60,832 nt of DNA from Actinomycetota bacterium (GTDB lineage Bacteria > Actinomycetota > Actinomycetes > Streptosporangiales > Streptosporangiaceae): contig QGUZ01000002.1 in the NCBI GenBank assembly GCA_003242605.1, positions 1-60,832 of the forward strand, in the 5' to 3' direction. Both the position numbers and the translations under genes were made by a program. Each line of letters begins with the position of its first letter. The first letter of the stretch is position 1. Below the pieces are notes generated by a model. The model was not told the origin of the DNA, did no database searches, and saw only the letters and a program-made list of their open reading frames with translations. Below are positions 37,986 through 46,199 of the stretch, in pieces.

Positions 37986-38171
37986 GCGCGGGAGAGTGCC
38001 CCGGCAGCCGGTCGGGGCCGCCGAAGGAGCAATCCCCTCCCCGAGAACCTCTCAGGCCAACGAACCGCGTGGAAGTGGTGCCCTCTGGAAAGCAGGCCGG
38101 CACGGTCTCGCCGAAGGTGAAAGTCCGGCAAAGCCCGGGCGAAGCTCTCAGGCACAGATGACAGAGGGGGA
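37986..38171 (+). ncRNA. Tandem glycine riboswitch upstream of gcvT
   Basis: Two consecutive glycine aptamers are visible. The first runs from GCGGGAGAG (near 37989) through GCCGCCGAAGGAGCAA to CTCTCAGGC (38049-38057). The second has CTCTGG near 38082, CGCCGAAGGTGAAAG (about 38109-38123) and CTCTCAGGCACAGATGACAGAGGGGGA (split here: CTCTCAGGC at 38145-38153, then ACAGATGACAGAGGGGGA). A short linker joins them. Glycine binding is known to switch on gcv genes; gcvT starts 50 bases downstream. Confidence 0.93.
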
Positions 38172-38220
38172 GGATGCCCGACGATACTGCCCGCATCCGA
38201 CCCAGCTGAGGTGCCGCAGC

Positions 38221-39369
38221 ATGTCCCGAACCACACCGCTCCACGGCGTGCACGAGAGCCTCGGTGCGACCATGGTCGACTTCGCCGGTTGGCGCATGCC
38301 GCTCCGATACGGGAGTGAGTCCGCCGAGCACCGCGCCGTGCGCGGCGCGGCCGGGCTGTTCGACCTGTCCCACATGGGGGAGATCTTCGTCACCGGGCCC
38401 GCGGCGGCCGCGGCCCTCGACCACGCCCTGGTGAGCCGGGTGTCCCGGCTCGCGCCGGGCCGCGCCCGCTACACCATGCTCTGCGCGGCCGACGGGGGCG
38501 TGCTCGACGACCTGATCGTGTACCGGCTGTCCGCCGAGGAGTTCCTCGTCGTCGCCAACGCGGCGAACGCCGAGCGGGTGGCCGCCGAGCTCGCCGCGCG
38601 GGCGGAGGGGTACGACGCGGCCGTGGCCGACCGGTCCGCGGCGCATGCGCTGCTCGCCGTGCAGGGCCCGCGGTCCGCTGAGGTGCTCGCCGCCGCCGGG
38701 GTGGCCGGGGACGGCCTCGGCGATTTGCGGTACTACGCGGCACGGCCGGCGAAGGTGGCCGGGGTGGAGGCGCTCGTCGCGCGCACCGGCTACACCGGTG
38801 AGGACGGGTTCGAGCTGTTCATCGCCGCGGACGACGCCGAGCGGCTGTGGCGGGCGCTGGCCGCGGCGGGCGAGCCGTACGGCCTGCGTCCCGCCGGGCT
38901 GGCGGCGCGCGACACGCTGCGGCTCGAGGCGGGGATGCCGCTGTACGGCAACGAGCTGACCACGGAGGTCACCCCGTTCGACGCGGGCCTGGGCCGGGTG
39001 GTGGACTTCGGCGACCCCGGCGAGCCGCGGGAGTTCGTCGGCCGCGCGGCGCTGGAGGCCGCCCGGGACGCCGCCGACGGCCCGCGGCGCCGCCTCGTCG
39101 GCCTCGTGGCGCGGGGGCGGCGGGTCCCCCGGCACGGCTACCCGGTGGTGACCGCCGCCGACGGCGCCGTCGTCGGCGAGGTGACGAGTGGGGCGCCCTC
39201 CCCCACGCTCGGCAAGCCGATCGCGATGGCGTACCTGACCGGGCGGGCGATCGGGCGGATGATCGGTAACGTGGCGGACGAGCGGATCGAGGGCCTCGCG
39301 GTGGACATCCGCGGCAGGCACGAGCCGGTCGACGTGGTCGATCTGCCCTTCTACAGGAGGAACAGGTGA
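38221..39369 (+). CDS. gcvT: Glycine cleavage system aminomethyltransferase (T protein)
   Basis: Transfers the aminomethyl carbon from lipoyl-GcvH to tetrahydrofolate and releases ammonia. The product has 382 residues from ATG at 38221, with GAGGTG 7 bases upstream. Family landmarks are [61 protein letters not shown] and [21 protein letters not shown]. Its stop overlaps gcvH (GTGA). Expression should be controlled by the upstream glycine riboswitch. Confidence 0.97.
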   Translation: MSRTTPLHGVHESLGATMVDFAGWRMPLRYGSESAEHRAVRGAAGLFDLSHMGEIFVTGPAAAAALDHALVSRVSRLAPGRARYTMLCAADGGVLDDLIVYRLSAEEFLVVANAANAERVAAELAARAEGYDAAVADRSAAHALLAVQGPRSAEVLAAAGVAGDGLGDLRYYAARPAKVAGVEALVARTGYTGEDGFELFIAADDAERLWRALAAAGEPYGLRPAGLAARDTLRLEAGMPLYGNELTTEVTPFDAGLGRVVDFGDPGEPREFVGRAALEAARDAADGPRRRLVGLVARGRRVPRHGYPVVTAADGAVVGEVTSGAPSPTLGKPIAMAYLTGRAIGRMIGNVADERIEGLAVDIRGRHEPVDVVDLPFYRRNR

Positions 39370-39758
39370 GCAGCAGCATCCCTGAGGAGCTCGGGTACAG
39401 CAAGGAGCACGAGTGGGTGGCCGGGCTCGACGACGGCCGGGTGGTGACGATCGGCATCACCGCGTACGCGACCGAGCAGCTCGGTGACGTGGTGTACGTG
39501 CAGCTCCCCGAGGTGGGTTCCACGGTCCAGGCCGGCGACCCCGTGGGCGAGGTGGAGTCGACCAAGTCGGTGAGCGACGTCTACTGCCCGGTGAGCGGCG
39601 AGGTCGTGGAGATCAACCAGGCGGTCGTCGACGACCCCTCGCTGATCAACTCCGACCCGTACGGCGAGGGGTGGCTGTTCAAGGTGCGCACCACCGGCGA
39701 GGCCGAGGAGCTGCTCAGCGCCGAGGAGTACGCGGCCCTGACGGCCGGCGATTCCTGA
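39366..39758 (+). CDS. gcvH: Glycine cleavage system H protein
   Basis: Lipoyl carrier protein of the glycine cleavage complex, 130 residues. The lipoylation site is Lys67 in [13 protein letters not shown]. Other typical parts are [27 protein letters not shown] and the C-terminal [11 protein letters not shown]. The GTG start overlaps the gcvT stop by four bases, and AGGAGGAA in the gcvT end acts as ribosome binding site. No gcvP gene follows. Confidence 0.96.
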   Translation: MSSSIPEELGYSKEHEWVAGLDDGRVVTIGITAYATEQLGDVVYVQLPEVGSTVQAGDPVGEVESTKSVSDVYCPVSGEVVEINQAVVDDPSLINSDPYGEGWLFKVRTTGEAEELLSAEEYAALTAGDS

Positions 39759-40503
39759 GATCGCCGCCTGCTGATGTCGTGGCCTGCCTCGCGTGGGTGG
39801 GCCACGAGGTCGGCCCGGCCTCCGGCCCGGCGGAACCGCCCCGTCGTCGAGGACCTGCCCGGGCGAGGCGTCGTGCGCGCCCGTGTCCGGGCCGAAGGAG
39901 CGCCGGCCCGAGGGTGGGTGCGCTGCCACGGCCGTGTCGGCGCCCGGCGCGGCCGGCCGCGTCCCGGGACGGTTTTCGGTGTCCGCGGTCTCACACCGGC
40001 ATCGGCCCCGTCGAACTTACCCATCGGTGACGTCATCGGGCTTGCTCACCGCCGCCTCCGATGCGCTGCGGGCCGCGGCCACGGCTTCTCCGGGCGCCGG
40101 ACTCGTGTTCACCCACCGAATGCGCTCGATGCTCGCCAGCACGACATTTGCCCCATAAATACACAATCTCCGCGATAGACCATTCAATTCTCACTTCTGA
40201 GCAATTTTCACATCACAACCAAAGCGATAGAAGATAGTCGCACCGTCGCTCGCCCGCACTGGAAATTCTTTACCAATGCGCGCCAATCCCATCTCGGCTC
40301 GCCCACGCGATGCGGAACGGTGGCGACGGCGCGGGCGATGACCGGCCGGCGTCACCGCAGCTCACGGGGCGTTCACGTGTCCACGCGGGACATCACAACG
40401 ACTCGACACGTCGATTCTCTGGCCGTTGCGCCGTCACTCCTATATTCTGGGGCGCGTCGTTCCCGGGCGACGTATTCCGTCTCGACGTGGAGGCAGGTCA
40501 GCC
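39759..40503. other. Long spacer at the left edge of the FxSxx cassette
   Basis: About 745 bases with no supported gene. The first half is GC-rich. From about 40135 to 40300 the sequence becomes clearly A/T-richer than anything nearby, then returns to high GC. This change in composition marks the boundary between the housekeeping gcv genes and the peptide/SIR2 cassette. A TATATT at 40441-40446 is a possible -10 element for fxsB. Confidence 0.5.
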
Positions 40504-41730
40504 ATGGCCGAGTGGCCGCTCACCCTCGACGTCGACGGGCTCAGGGCGGCCGGGTGGCGACCTACGCCATTCCGACAATTCATCCTAAAAATCCACAGTA
40601 GGTGCGACCTCGCCTGCACGTACTGTTACGTGTACAAAATGGCGGATTCGGGCTGGCAAGGCCGTCCGAAGACCATGTCGCCGCAGATCGCGGACGCGAC
40701 GGTCAACCGGATCGCGGAGCACGTGGACGCGCACCGCCTGCCGGAGATCGAGGTGATCCTGCACGGCGGCGAACCGCTGCTCGCCGGACCCGGCGTGATC
40801 CGCCGCATCGTCACCGGGGTGCGCTCCGCGGTCGGCGACCGCACCCGCGTCGCGGCCACGCTGCAGACCAACGGCGTCCTGCTCGACTCGCGCTACCTGG
40901 AGCTCTTCGGCGAGCTCGAGGTGCGCGTGGGGGTGAGCCTCGACGGCGACGAGGAGGCGCACGACCGCAACCGCCGCCGGGCCGACGGCCGGGGCAGCCA
41001 CCGCCACGTCGTCGAGGCGCTCCGGTTGCTCACCAAGCCGGAGTTCCGCCGGGTGTTCGGCGGGCTGCTGTGCACGATCGACCTCGGGAACGATCCGATC
41101 CGCGTCTACGAGGCGCTGCTCGAGTTCGATCCGCCCGCCATCGACTTCCTGCTTCCCCACGGCAACTGGACCACCCCGCCGCCCGGGCGCGATCCGGACG
41201 GCGACGCCACGCCGTACGCGGACTGGCTGATCACGATCTTCGACCGCTGGTACCACGCGGACCACGACGTCCCTCGCGTGAGGCTTTTCGAGGAGATCCT
41301 GCACCTGCTGCTCGGCGGCGCGTCAGCGACCGAGCTGGTCGGGCTCTCCCCGGCCGCCATGATCGTCGTGGAGACGGACGGCGCCATCGAGCAGTCCGAC
41401 CTGCTCAAGTCCGTCTACGACGGCGCCGCGGCCACCGGTCTGCACGTGCTGCGCGACTCGTTCGACGACGCGCTGCGGCTGCCCGCGATCGCGGCCCGCC
41501 AGCTCGGCCGGGCGGCCCTCGCCGGGCGATGCCGCGCCTGCCCGATCTCCGCGGTCTGCGGGGGCGGGCTGTACGTGCACCGCTACCGGGCGGGGAGCGG
41601 GTTCGCCAACCCCTCCGTCTACTGCCCGGACCTGTTCCGCCTCATCACCCACATCAGGAGCCGCGTCGCGGCCGACCTCGCCGCCGCGGCCCGGGACCGA
41701 TCACCGAGGAGCGCCGATGAACCTGCGTGA
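40504..41730 (+). CDS. fxsB: FxsB-family radical SAM/SPASM peptide maturase
   Basis: Radical SAM enzyme that modifies a small FxSxx-type precursor peptide; relatives are associated with crosslinks at Phe-x-Ser motifs. The 408-residue product starts at ATG 40504 after GGAGGCAGG. The radical SAM cluster motif is SRCDLACTYCYVYK (Cys34, Cys38, Cys41). ILHGGEPLLAG and the LQTNGVLL segment follow. A C-terminal auxiliary cluster region has CRACPISAVCGGGLYVHRY with a later Cys in SVYCPDLF. It overlaps the HExxH gene by 14 bases. The substrate is probably the small protein at 45915. Confidence 0.92.
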   Translation: MAEWPLTLDVDGLRAAGWRPTPFRQFILKIHSRCDLACTYCYVYKMADSGWQGRPKTMSPQIADATVNRIAEHVDAHRLPEIEVILHGGEPLLAGPGVIRRIVTGVRSAVGDRTRVAATLQTNGVLLDSRYLELFGELEVRVGVSLDGDEEAHDRNRRRADGRGSHRHVVEALRLLTKPEFRRVFGGLLCTIDLGNDPIRVYEALLEFDPPAIDFLLPHGNWTTPPPGRDPDGDATPYADWLITIFDRWYHADHDVPRVRLFEEILHLLLGGASATELVGLSPAAMIVVETDGAIEQSDLLKSVYDGAAATGLHVLRDSFDDALRLPAIAARQLGRAALAGRCRACPISAVCGGGLYVHRYRAGSGFANPSVYCPDLFRLITHIRSRVAADLAAAARDRSPRSADEPA

Positions 41731-43045
41731 GCACCGCATTCCGGTCCAGGTGTTCGACGAACTCGCCGACGGGGGCGGCGGATCGTCCGCCGTCGCCCGG
41801 CTCGCCGCGGCGCAGCACAGCAAACACGTGCTCCTCGTGCGCGGCGTGGTCGAGGCGGCGAAGGCGGCGGGCCACCCCGACGCGGGCGCCGCGCGCCGCG
41901 CCTACGACCTGCTCGCCGCGATCCAGATGCGGGACGGCGACGCCGTGGACGCGGTGCTCCGCCACCCTTCGGTCGGGGCCTGGGCGCGGGACACCATCAA
42001 GGCGATCCAGGAGAAGCGTCCCGGAGCCACCCCGCTCGGGCTCGCCGGCCTCGCCGCGGCCGCGGCGATCCGGGCGGGCACCGAGTGCGAGGTCGACGTG
42101 CCGGCGGACGAGGGCGTGGTGACCCTCCCCTCCCTCGGCCAGGCGGTGCTCGCGCCCACGGTGACCGAGGCGACCGTGCACTGCACCGCCGACGGCGCCG
42201 AGGTCTCCGGCGGCGGGATGATCGTGGCCATCCCCGCCGACCCGCGGCAGGACGGCCCGGGGTGGCGCGGGTTACGCACGGTCTCCGCCGAGTCGGACGG
42301 CGTGCCGCTGCGCCTCGTCATCGACGACCTCGACCCCTACCGCATGCCCGGAACCGCGAACATGGGCGGCCGGCTGAGCGGCGGCGACGCCGAGACCTGG
42401 CAGGAACGGCTGCAGGCGGCGTGGCGGCTGCTCGTCCGGCACCACCGCACCGTCGCCGACGAGGTGCGCACGGCGATCAGCGTGCTCACCCCGCTGCGCG
42501 AGCCGCCGACCGGCGGCCAGTCGAGCGCCACCTCGCGGGAGACCTTCGGCTGCGTGGCGCTGTCCACGCCGCCCGATCCGGCCACCTTCGCGGTCACCCT
42601 CACCCACGAGACGCAGCACGCCAAGCTCTCCGCCCTGCTCGACATCGTCCCGCTCACCGAGGGCGACGACGGCTCCCGCCACTACGCCCCCTGGCGCGAG
42701 GACCCGCGCCCCATCCCCGGGCTGCTCCAGGGCGCCTACGCCTACCTCGGGGTGACCGACTTCTGGCGCCGGCAGCGCCGGCTCGAGACCGGCCGGGCCG
42801 AGCTCGAGGCGAGCGCGGAGTTCTGCCGCTGGCGCGAGGCGGCGTACCTGGTGACCCGCACGCTCATGCGCAGCGGGCGGCTGACCCCGGAGGGCGAGGC
42901 GTTCACCGCCCGCATGGCCCGGCGGCTCGAGTCCTGGGCGGACGAGCCGGTCTCCCCCGCCGCCCGCGAGCTGGCCCGGAGGCGCGCCGAACGGCACCGG
43001 GCGCGCTGGCGCGAGCGCAACGGCATGGACCCGGACGCGACATGA
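41717..43045 (+). CDS. HExxH-motif protein of FxSxx systems (putative peptide beta-hydroxylase)
   Basis: A 442-residue protein with the motif LTHETQHAKLSAL (His297-Glu-Thr-Gln-His301). It belongs to the HExxH-domain family found next to FxsB-type radical SAM enzymes. Family members are now often named 2-oxoglutarate-dependent peptide beta-hydroxylases rather than proteases; that assignment is from family knowledge, not from this sequence. No signal peptide or membrane segment is seen, so it acts in the cytoplasm. The start overlaps fxsB by 14 bases, indicating one transcript. It likely modifies the same precursor. Confidence 0.85.
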   Translation: MNLREHRIPVQVFDELADGGGGSSAVARLAAAQHSKHVLLVRGVVEAAKAAGHPDAGAARRAYDLLAAIQMRDGDAVDAVLRHPSVGAWARDTIKAIQEKRPGATPLGLAGLAAAAAIRAGTECEVDVPADEGVVTLPSLGQAVLAPTVTEATVHCTADGAEVSGGGMIVAIPADPRQDGPGWRGLRTVSAESDGVPLRLVIDDLDPYRMPGTANMGGRLSGGDAETWQERLQAAWRLLVRHHRTVADEVRTAISVLTPLREPPTGGQSSATSRETFGCVALSTPPDPATFAVTLTHETQHAKLSALLDIVPLTEGDDGSRHYAPWREDPRPIPGLLQGAYAYLGVTDFWRRQRRLETGRAELEASAEFCRWREAAYLVTRTLMRSGRLTPEGEAFTARMARRLESWADEPVSPAARELARRRAERHRARWRERNGMDPDAT

Positions 43046-43065
43046 GACCGTCCCGCCCGTGGCGC

Positions 43066-45603
43066 TTACACGGCGGGCGGGTCGAAGTCGAAGTCGAGCC
43101 GCCGCCACCGCTGGGCCACGTCCGTGTCCGGGTGCCCGTGGCCCAGCACCCGCTCGTACCGGGCGATGGTGTCCGCGAGCAGCTCCTCGGCGCGCTGCTC
43201 CTCGCCCGCCGCGCGCAGGTCGATGGCGAGGTTGGCGGCGCCGGCGAGGGTGAGCGGGTGGTCGACGCCCAGCACCTCCCGCAGCGTCTCCAGCGTCTCC
43301 TCGCCCAGCCGCCGGGCCGCGGCGACGTCGCCGAGCTCGGCGAGGTCACTGGCGAGGTTGATCGCGCAGGTGAGCGAGTAGTGGTGCGCCCGGCCGAGCC
43401 TGCCGTCGAACCCCCGCAGGCTCTCCTCGTCGAGCTCGCGGGCCGCGGCCAGGTCGCCGCTCACCCGGAGCAGCAGGGCGAGGTTCATGTCGCAGCCGAA
43501 GGTGAACGGGTGGCTCCGGCCGTACGTCCGGGCGAACCGCTCGGCGGAGTCGCGCAGCAGGTCGAGCGCCTGCTCGACCTCGCCCCTGGTGCGCTGGGCG
43601 TTCGCCAGGCACAGCGCCGCGGCGAGGGTGTCGGGATGGTCGCGGCCGAACCGGCGCTCCACCCGCGAGTAGGTCTGCCGGGCGAGCTCGTACGCCTCGT
43701 CGATCCGCCCGGCCCGGCGCTTGGCGATGGACAGGTCCTTCGCGGTGCGCAGCGTCCAGGGGTGGTCGGCGCCGAGCTCCTGGATGCCGAACTCGTAGGC
43801 GTCCTCGCCGATGTCGCACGCCTCGAAGTAGTCGCCGCGGAGCCGTACCACGCGGGCGAGGCCGTTCCACGCGATGAGCACCGCCTGCTTGTCGAGCAGC
43901 GACTGGCGGCGCTGCAGGTTGTAGGCCTCCTGCTGCAGCTCGTGGGCCCTGGTGTAGTCGCCGAGGAGCATGTAGTCGACCGCGAGGTTGTTCATCGCCC
44001 GGGCGGTCCGGCGGTGGTCCGGGCCGAACACCTCCTGGTGGCGGCGCAGCGAGTCGATGTCGTGCCGCAGGGCGTCGTTGAAATCGCCGCGCTGCCGCAG
44101 GTCGCCGCCGAAGCTGTTGGACAGCAGCAGCGTCTCCTCGTGCTCCTCGCCCAGCACCCGGCGCATCCGCTCGAGCGTGGCGCGGTTCAGCTCGAACGAG
44201 CGCCGGTAGTCGCCGAGCTCGCGCAGCACCGTGCCGAGGTGCCGCTGTCCCTTGAGCACGTGCAGGTCGTCCTCTCCGCTGTCGCCGCGCCACCGGTCGA
44301 GCAGCCGCTGCACGATGTCGACGGCCGACTGGTACTGTCCGGCCGAGTAGAGGTAGCGCACGATGTTCAGCGCGAACTCCCGGACGCGCGTGTCCTGGCA
44401 CTCGGCGACGTCGGCGGGGGTCAGGTGGGCGAGCAGCTCGGCGTAGCGCGGCCAGTTGGCGTTGTCCTCGGTGCGCAGCGGGGCCGCGGCCGCCGCCAGC
44501 AGCAGGTGCACCTGGTGCCGGAAGGACTGCCGCTCCTCCTCGCTGAGGTCGGCACGCAGCAGCGCCTGGATCAGCCGGTGCACCTGGAGGGTCCGGCTCT
44601 CGGAGTCGATGCGCACCAGCGCGAACCGGCCGAGCTCGCGGATCGCCTTGCTGAGCAGGATCGGGTCGGCCAGCAGGCCGGCCATGCGCGACCCCTCGAC
44701 GTACTGCTCCGGCAGCATGCCGAAGACGTCCCGGGGGATCGGCTCCGGTCCGAAGAACGCGCAGCAGCGCAGCAGTTCCAGCGCCTCGGGGAGCCGCTGC
44801 GCGATCTGGGCCACCGACAGCGACCACGCGGCGGTCACCGAGAGCGGGTAGTCGGCCGCCTTGTTCGCGTCGAGCAGCTGGGTGGCCCGCTCCTTCAGCA
44901 GCCGCAGGTACTCGTCGACCGACATGCCGGTCTCCGCCTGCAGCGCGCCGGCCTGCTCGAGCGCGAGGGGGAGGTCGCCGAGCTCCTCGGCGAGCCGGTC
45001 GGCGTCCTCCTCGGTGAAGGTGCGGGGCGCCCGCTTGCGCAGGAACTCGATGCTCTCGGCCCGGGTGAACACGTCGACCGCCACGGTGTCGACCACGCCC
45101 TCCCAGGTGTGGTTGCGGGAGGTGATCAGCACATGGCCCGGCCCGTGCGGCAGCACGTCCTGGATGTCCTCCGGGCGGTCCGCGTTGTCGAAGATGAGCA
45201 GCCACTTCTCGTACGGCCGGCCGCGGCGCAGCGCGTCGAGCACGGCGGTGACCGCGTCCTCGGTACCGGTCATGGTGGCGCTGGGCAGCCCGAGGTGCGG
45301 GGCGAGGGCGGCGAGCGCGGAGCGCACCAGGATCGGCTGGTCCGCCGGGATCCACCAGACCAGCTCGTATTCGTGCCCGTATCGGTAGGCGTACTCGATC
45401 GCGAGCTGGGTCTTGCCGACACCGCCGAATCCGTGCAGCGCGTGCGGAACCACGGCCGTGACGTCGGAGCCGATCGCGCGGTGCAGTCTCTCGAGAAGCT
45501 CCTCGCGACCGGTGAAGTTTTTGTTTCGCTGGGGAATCCTGCCCCAGACCTGGGGTTGACGCCCGGGCAGACGGGGAGAACTCAAAGAGTCCGACACAGC
45601 CAT
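43066..45603 (-). CDS. fxsT: FxSxx-system tetratricopeptide repeat protein (FxsT), NB-ARC-like NTPase
   Basis: A STAND-type signalling protein of 845 residues. The N-terminus carries PGRQPQVWGRIPQRNKNFTGRE, then Walker A GFGGVGKTQ (58-66), Walker B-like KWLLIFDNAD and the GxP box DLPLALEQAGAL. A winged-helix region follows. The C-terminal half has many TPR motifs of the kinesin-light-chain type (repeats such as LGEEHEETL, FGPDHRRTA, LGADHPWTL and FGRDHPDTL). ATG at 45601-45603 has GGGAGG upstream. It is transcribed towards the fxsB operon and away from the fxsA-like gene. FxsT proteins accompany FxSxx precursors; their role is unknown. Confidence 0.9.
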   Translation of the reverse strand: MAVSDSLSSPRLPGRQPQVWGRIPQRNKNFTGREELLERLHRAIGSDVTAVVPHALHGFGGVGKTQLAIEYAYRYGHEYELVWWIPADQPILVRSALAALAPHLGLPSATMTGTEDAVTAVLDALRRGRPYEKWLLIFDNADRPEDIQDVLPHGPGHVLITSRNHTWEGVVDTVAVDVFTRAESIEFLRKRAPRTFTEEDADRLAEELGDLPLALEQAGALQAETGMSVDEYLRLLKERATQLLDANKAADYPLSVTAAWSLSVAQIAQRLPEALELLRCCAFFGPEPIPRDVFGMLPEQYVEGSRMAGLLADPILLSKAIRELGRFALVRIDSESRTLQVHRLIQALLRADLSEEERQSFRHQVHLLLAAAAAPLRTEDNANWPRYAELLAHLTPADVAECQDTRVREFALNIVRYLYSAGQYQSAVDIVQRLLDRWRGDSGEDDLHVLKGQRHLGTVLRELGDYRRSFELNRATLERMRRVLGEEHEETLLLSNSFGGDLRQRGDFNDALRHDIDSLRRHQEVFGPDHRRTARAMNNLAVDYMLLGDYTRAHELQQEAYNLQRRQSLLDKQAVLIAWNGLARVVRLRGDYFEACDIGEDAYEFGIQELGADHPWTLRTAKDLSIAKRRAGRIDEAYELARQTYSRVERRFGRDHPDTLAAALCLANAQRTRGEVEQALDLLRDSAERFARTYGRSHPFTFGCDMNLALLLRVSGDLAAARELDEESLRGFDGRLGRAHHYSLTCAINLASDLAELGDVAAARRLGEETLETLREVLGVDHPLTLAGAANLAIDLRAAGEEQRAEELLADTIARYERVLGHGHPDTDVAQRWRRLDFDFDPPAV

Positions 45604-45914
45604 CTGACCGCCTCCCTCGTGAAATGCCGAGGCCAGCCTAAATCGCCGCGCCGCCGCGAGGACATGAACGATGAGCCAGAATCATGTGCCGAGACCGCAT
45701 GACGGCGCTATGAGGGCGCGGTATGGTACCGCCCGGATCGCGTTATGCGAATCTCACCGCCGCCCTCCGCCCCATGATGACACGGGATCCCCCCGGTCCG
45801 CAGCCGCAACCGGGCGATCTCGTGCCAAGGCTCATCTCGGCGGACCTATCCCGGTGAATGTTTCGCTTGATCGGTCTGAGAGTTTGTGATCGGCCTGAGA
45901 GTTAAGGTGGTGTA
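45604..45914. other. Divergent promoter region between fxsT and the fxsA-like gene
   Basis: About 310 bases. On the minus strand a TAGGCT at 45635-45640 is a possible -10 box for fxsT. On the plus strand the last 50 bases contain the 19-base-period direct repeat just ahead of the precursor gene. No further gene is seen. Confidence 0.5.
45868..45903 (+). repeat. 17-nt direct repeat ahead of the precursor gene
   Basis: TGATCGGTCTGAGAGTT (45868-45884) is repeated as TGATCGGCCTGAGAGTT (45887-45903), one mismatch, 19-base period. The second copy ends immediately before AAGGTGG, the ribosome binding site of the fxsA-like gene. It may be an operator with two turns of spacing or an element of the leader RNA. 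Confidence 0.8.
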
Positions 45915-46130
45915 ATGTCTGGCGAGACCGTCGGTGAAGGCCTGCTTGATGTCACCGGACTGAGCCTTCGTGACCTGGATCGTATCGATCGTCCGGTTCT
46001 CCGCCGCGCTATCCAGCGCATTGTCGACAATAAGGACACCGGCCCGGTGGCGGGCTTCAGCTCGTCCCTGGACGACGACGAGATGCCCCAAACGGGGGAA
46101 TTTCGGTCACCCGACCTTTTCAAATCTTGA
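45915..46130 (+). CDS. fxsA: FxSxx-type precursor peptide (FxsA-like) with three F-x-S triads
   Basis: A 71-residue protein from ATG at 45915, with AAGGTGG 4 bases upstream. The leader (about 10-46) LLDVTGLSLRDLDRIDRPVL followed by RRAIQRIVDN matches the FxsA leader. Canonical FxsA proteins end in F-x-S-x-x. Here the motif VAGFSSSL (Phe48-Ser50) is internal, followed by 19 extra residues, DDDEMPQTGEFRSPDLFKS, with two more triads: Phe63-Arg-Ser65 and Phe69-Lys-Ser71, the last at the very C-terminus. It is the likely substrate of the radical SAM and HExxH enzymes. It precedes the SIR2 gene by 69 bases on the same strand. Confidence 0.87.
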   Translation: MSGETVGEGLLDVTGLSLRDLDRIDRPVLRRAIQRIVDNKDTGPVAGFSSSLDDDEMPQTGEFRSPDLFKS

Positions 46131-46147
46131 CGCGGCGCTGGTCCTTA

Positions 46148-46182
46148 TGGGAAATAGAAGCTTCAAGACAGCTCATTTCCCA
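46148..46182 (+). promoter_or_regulatory. Inverted repeat between the precursor gene and the SIR2 gene
   Basis: TGGGAAAT (46148-46155) pairs perfectly with ATTTCCCA (46175-46182) over a 19-base spacer, and an 8-bp palindrome GAAGCTTC lies inside (46157-46164). It sits 17 bases after the fxsA-like stop and 17 bases before the SIR2 start. It could be an attenuator that lets the precursor be made in excess of the effector, or an operator. Confidence 0.55.
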
Positions 46183-46199
46183 ACCATCAGGACAGCGCA

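Noticed and set aside
41717-43045. Zinc metalloprotease because of HExxH
   Set aside because: The gene overlaps an FxsB radical SAM gene and belongs to the FxSxx HExxH family, for which peptide hydroxylation is the current view; protease activity cannot be excluded.
43046-43088. Terminator between the convergent HExxH and fxsT genes
   Set aside because: There is a GC-rich imperfect repeat (CCCGCCCGTG with CACGGCGGGCGGG), but the pairing has a bulge and overlaps the fxsT coding end, so I did not list it.
42085-45702. Open frame of 1205 codons on the plus strand opposite fxsT
   Set aside because: Antisense shadow of the NTPase/TPR gene, which has clear Walker and TPR motifs.
45846-46091. Small minus-strand protein opposite the precursor
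   Set aside because: It only reads the direct repeat and the complement of the precursor gene, with no ribosome binding site.
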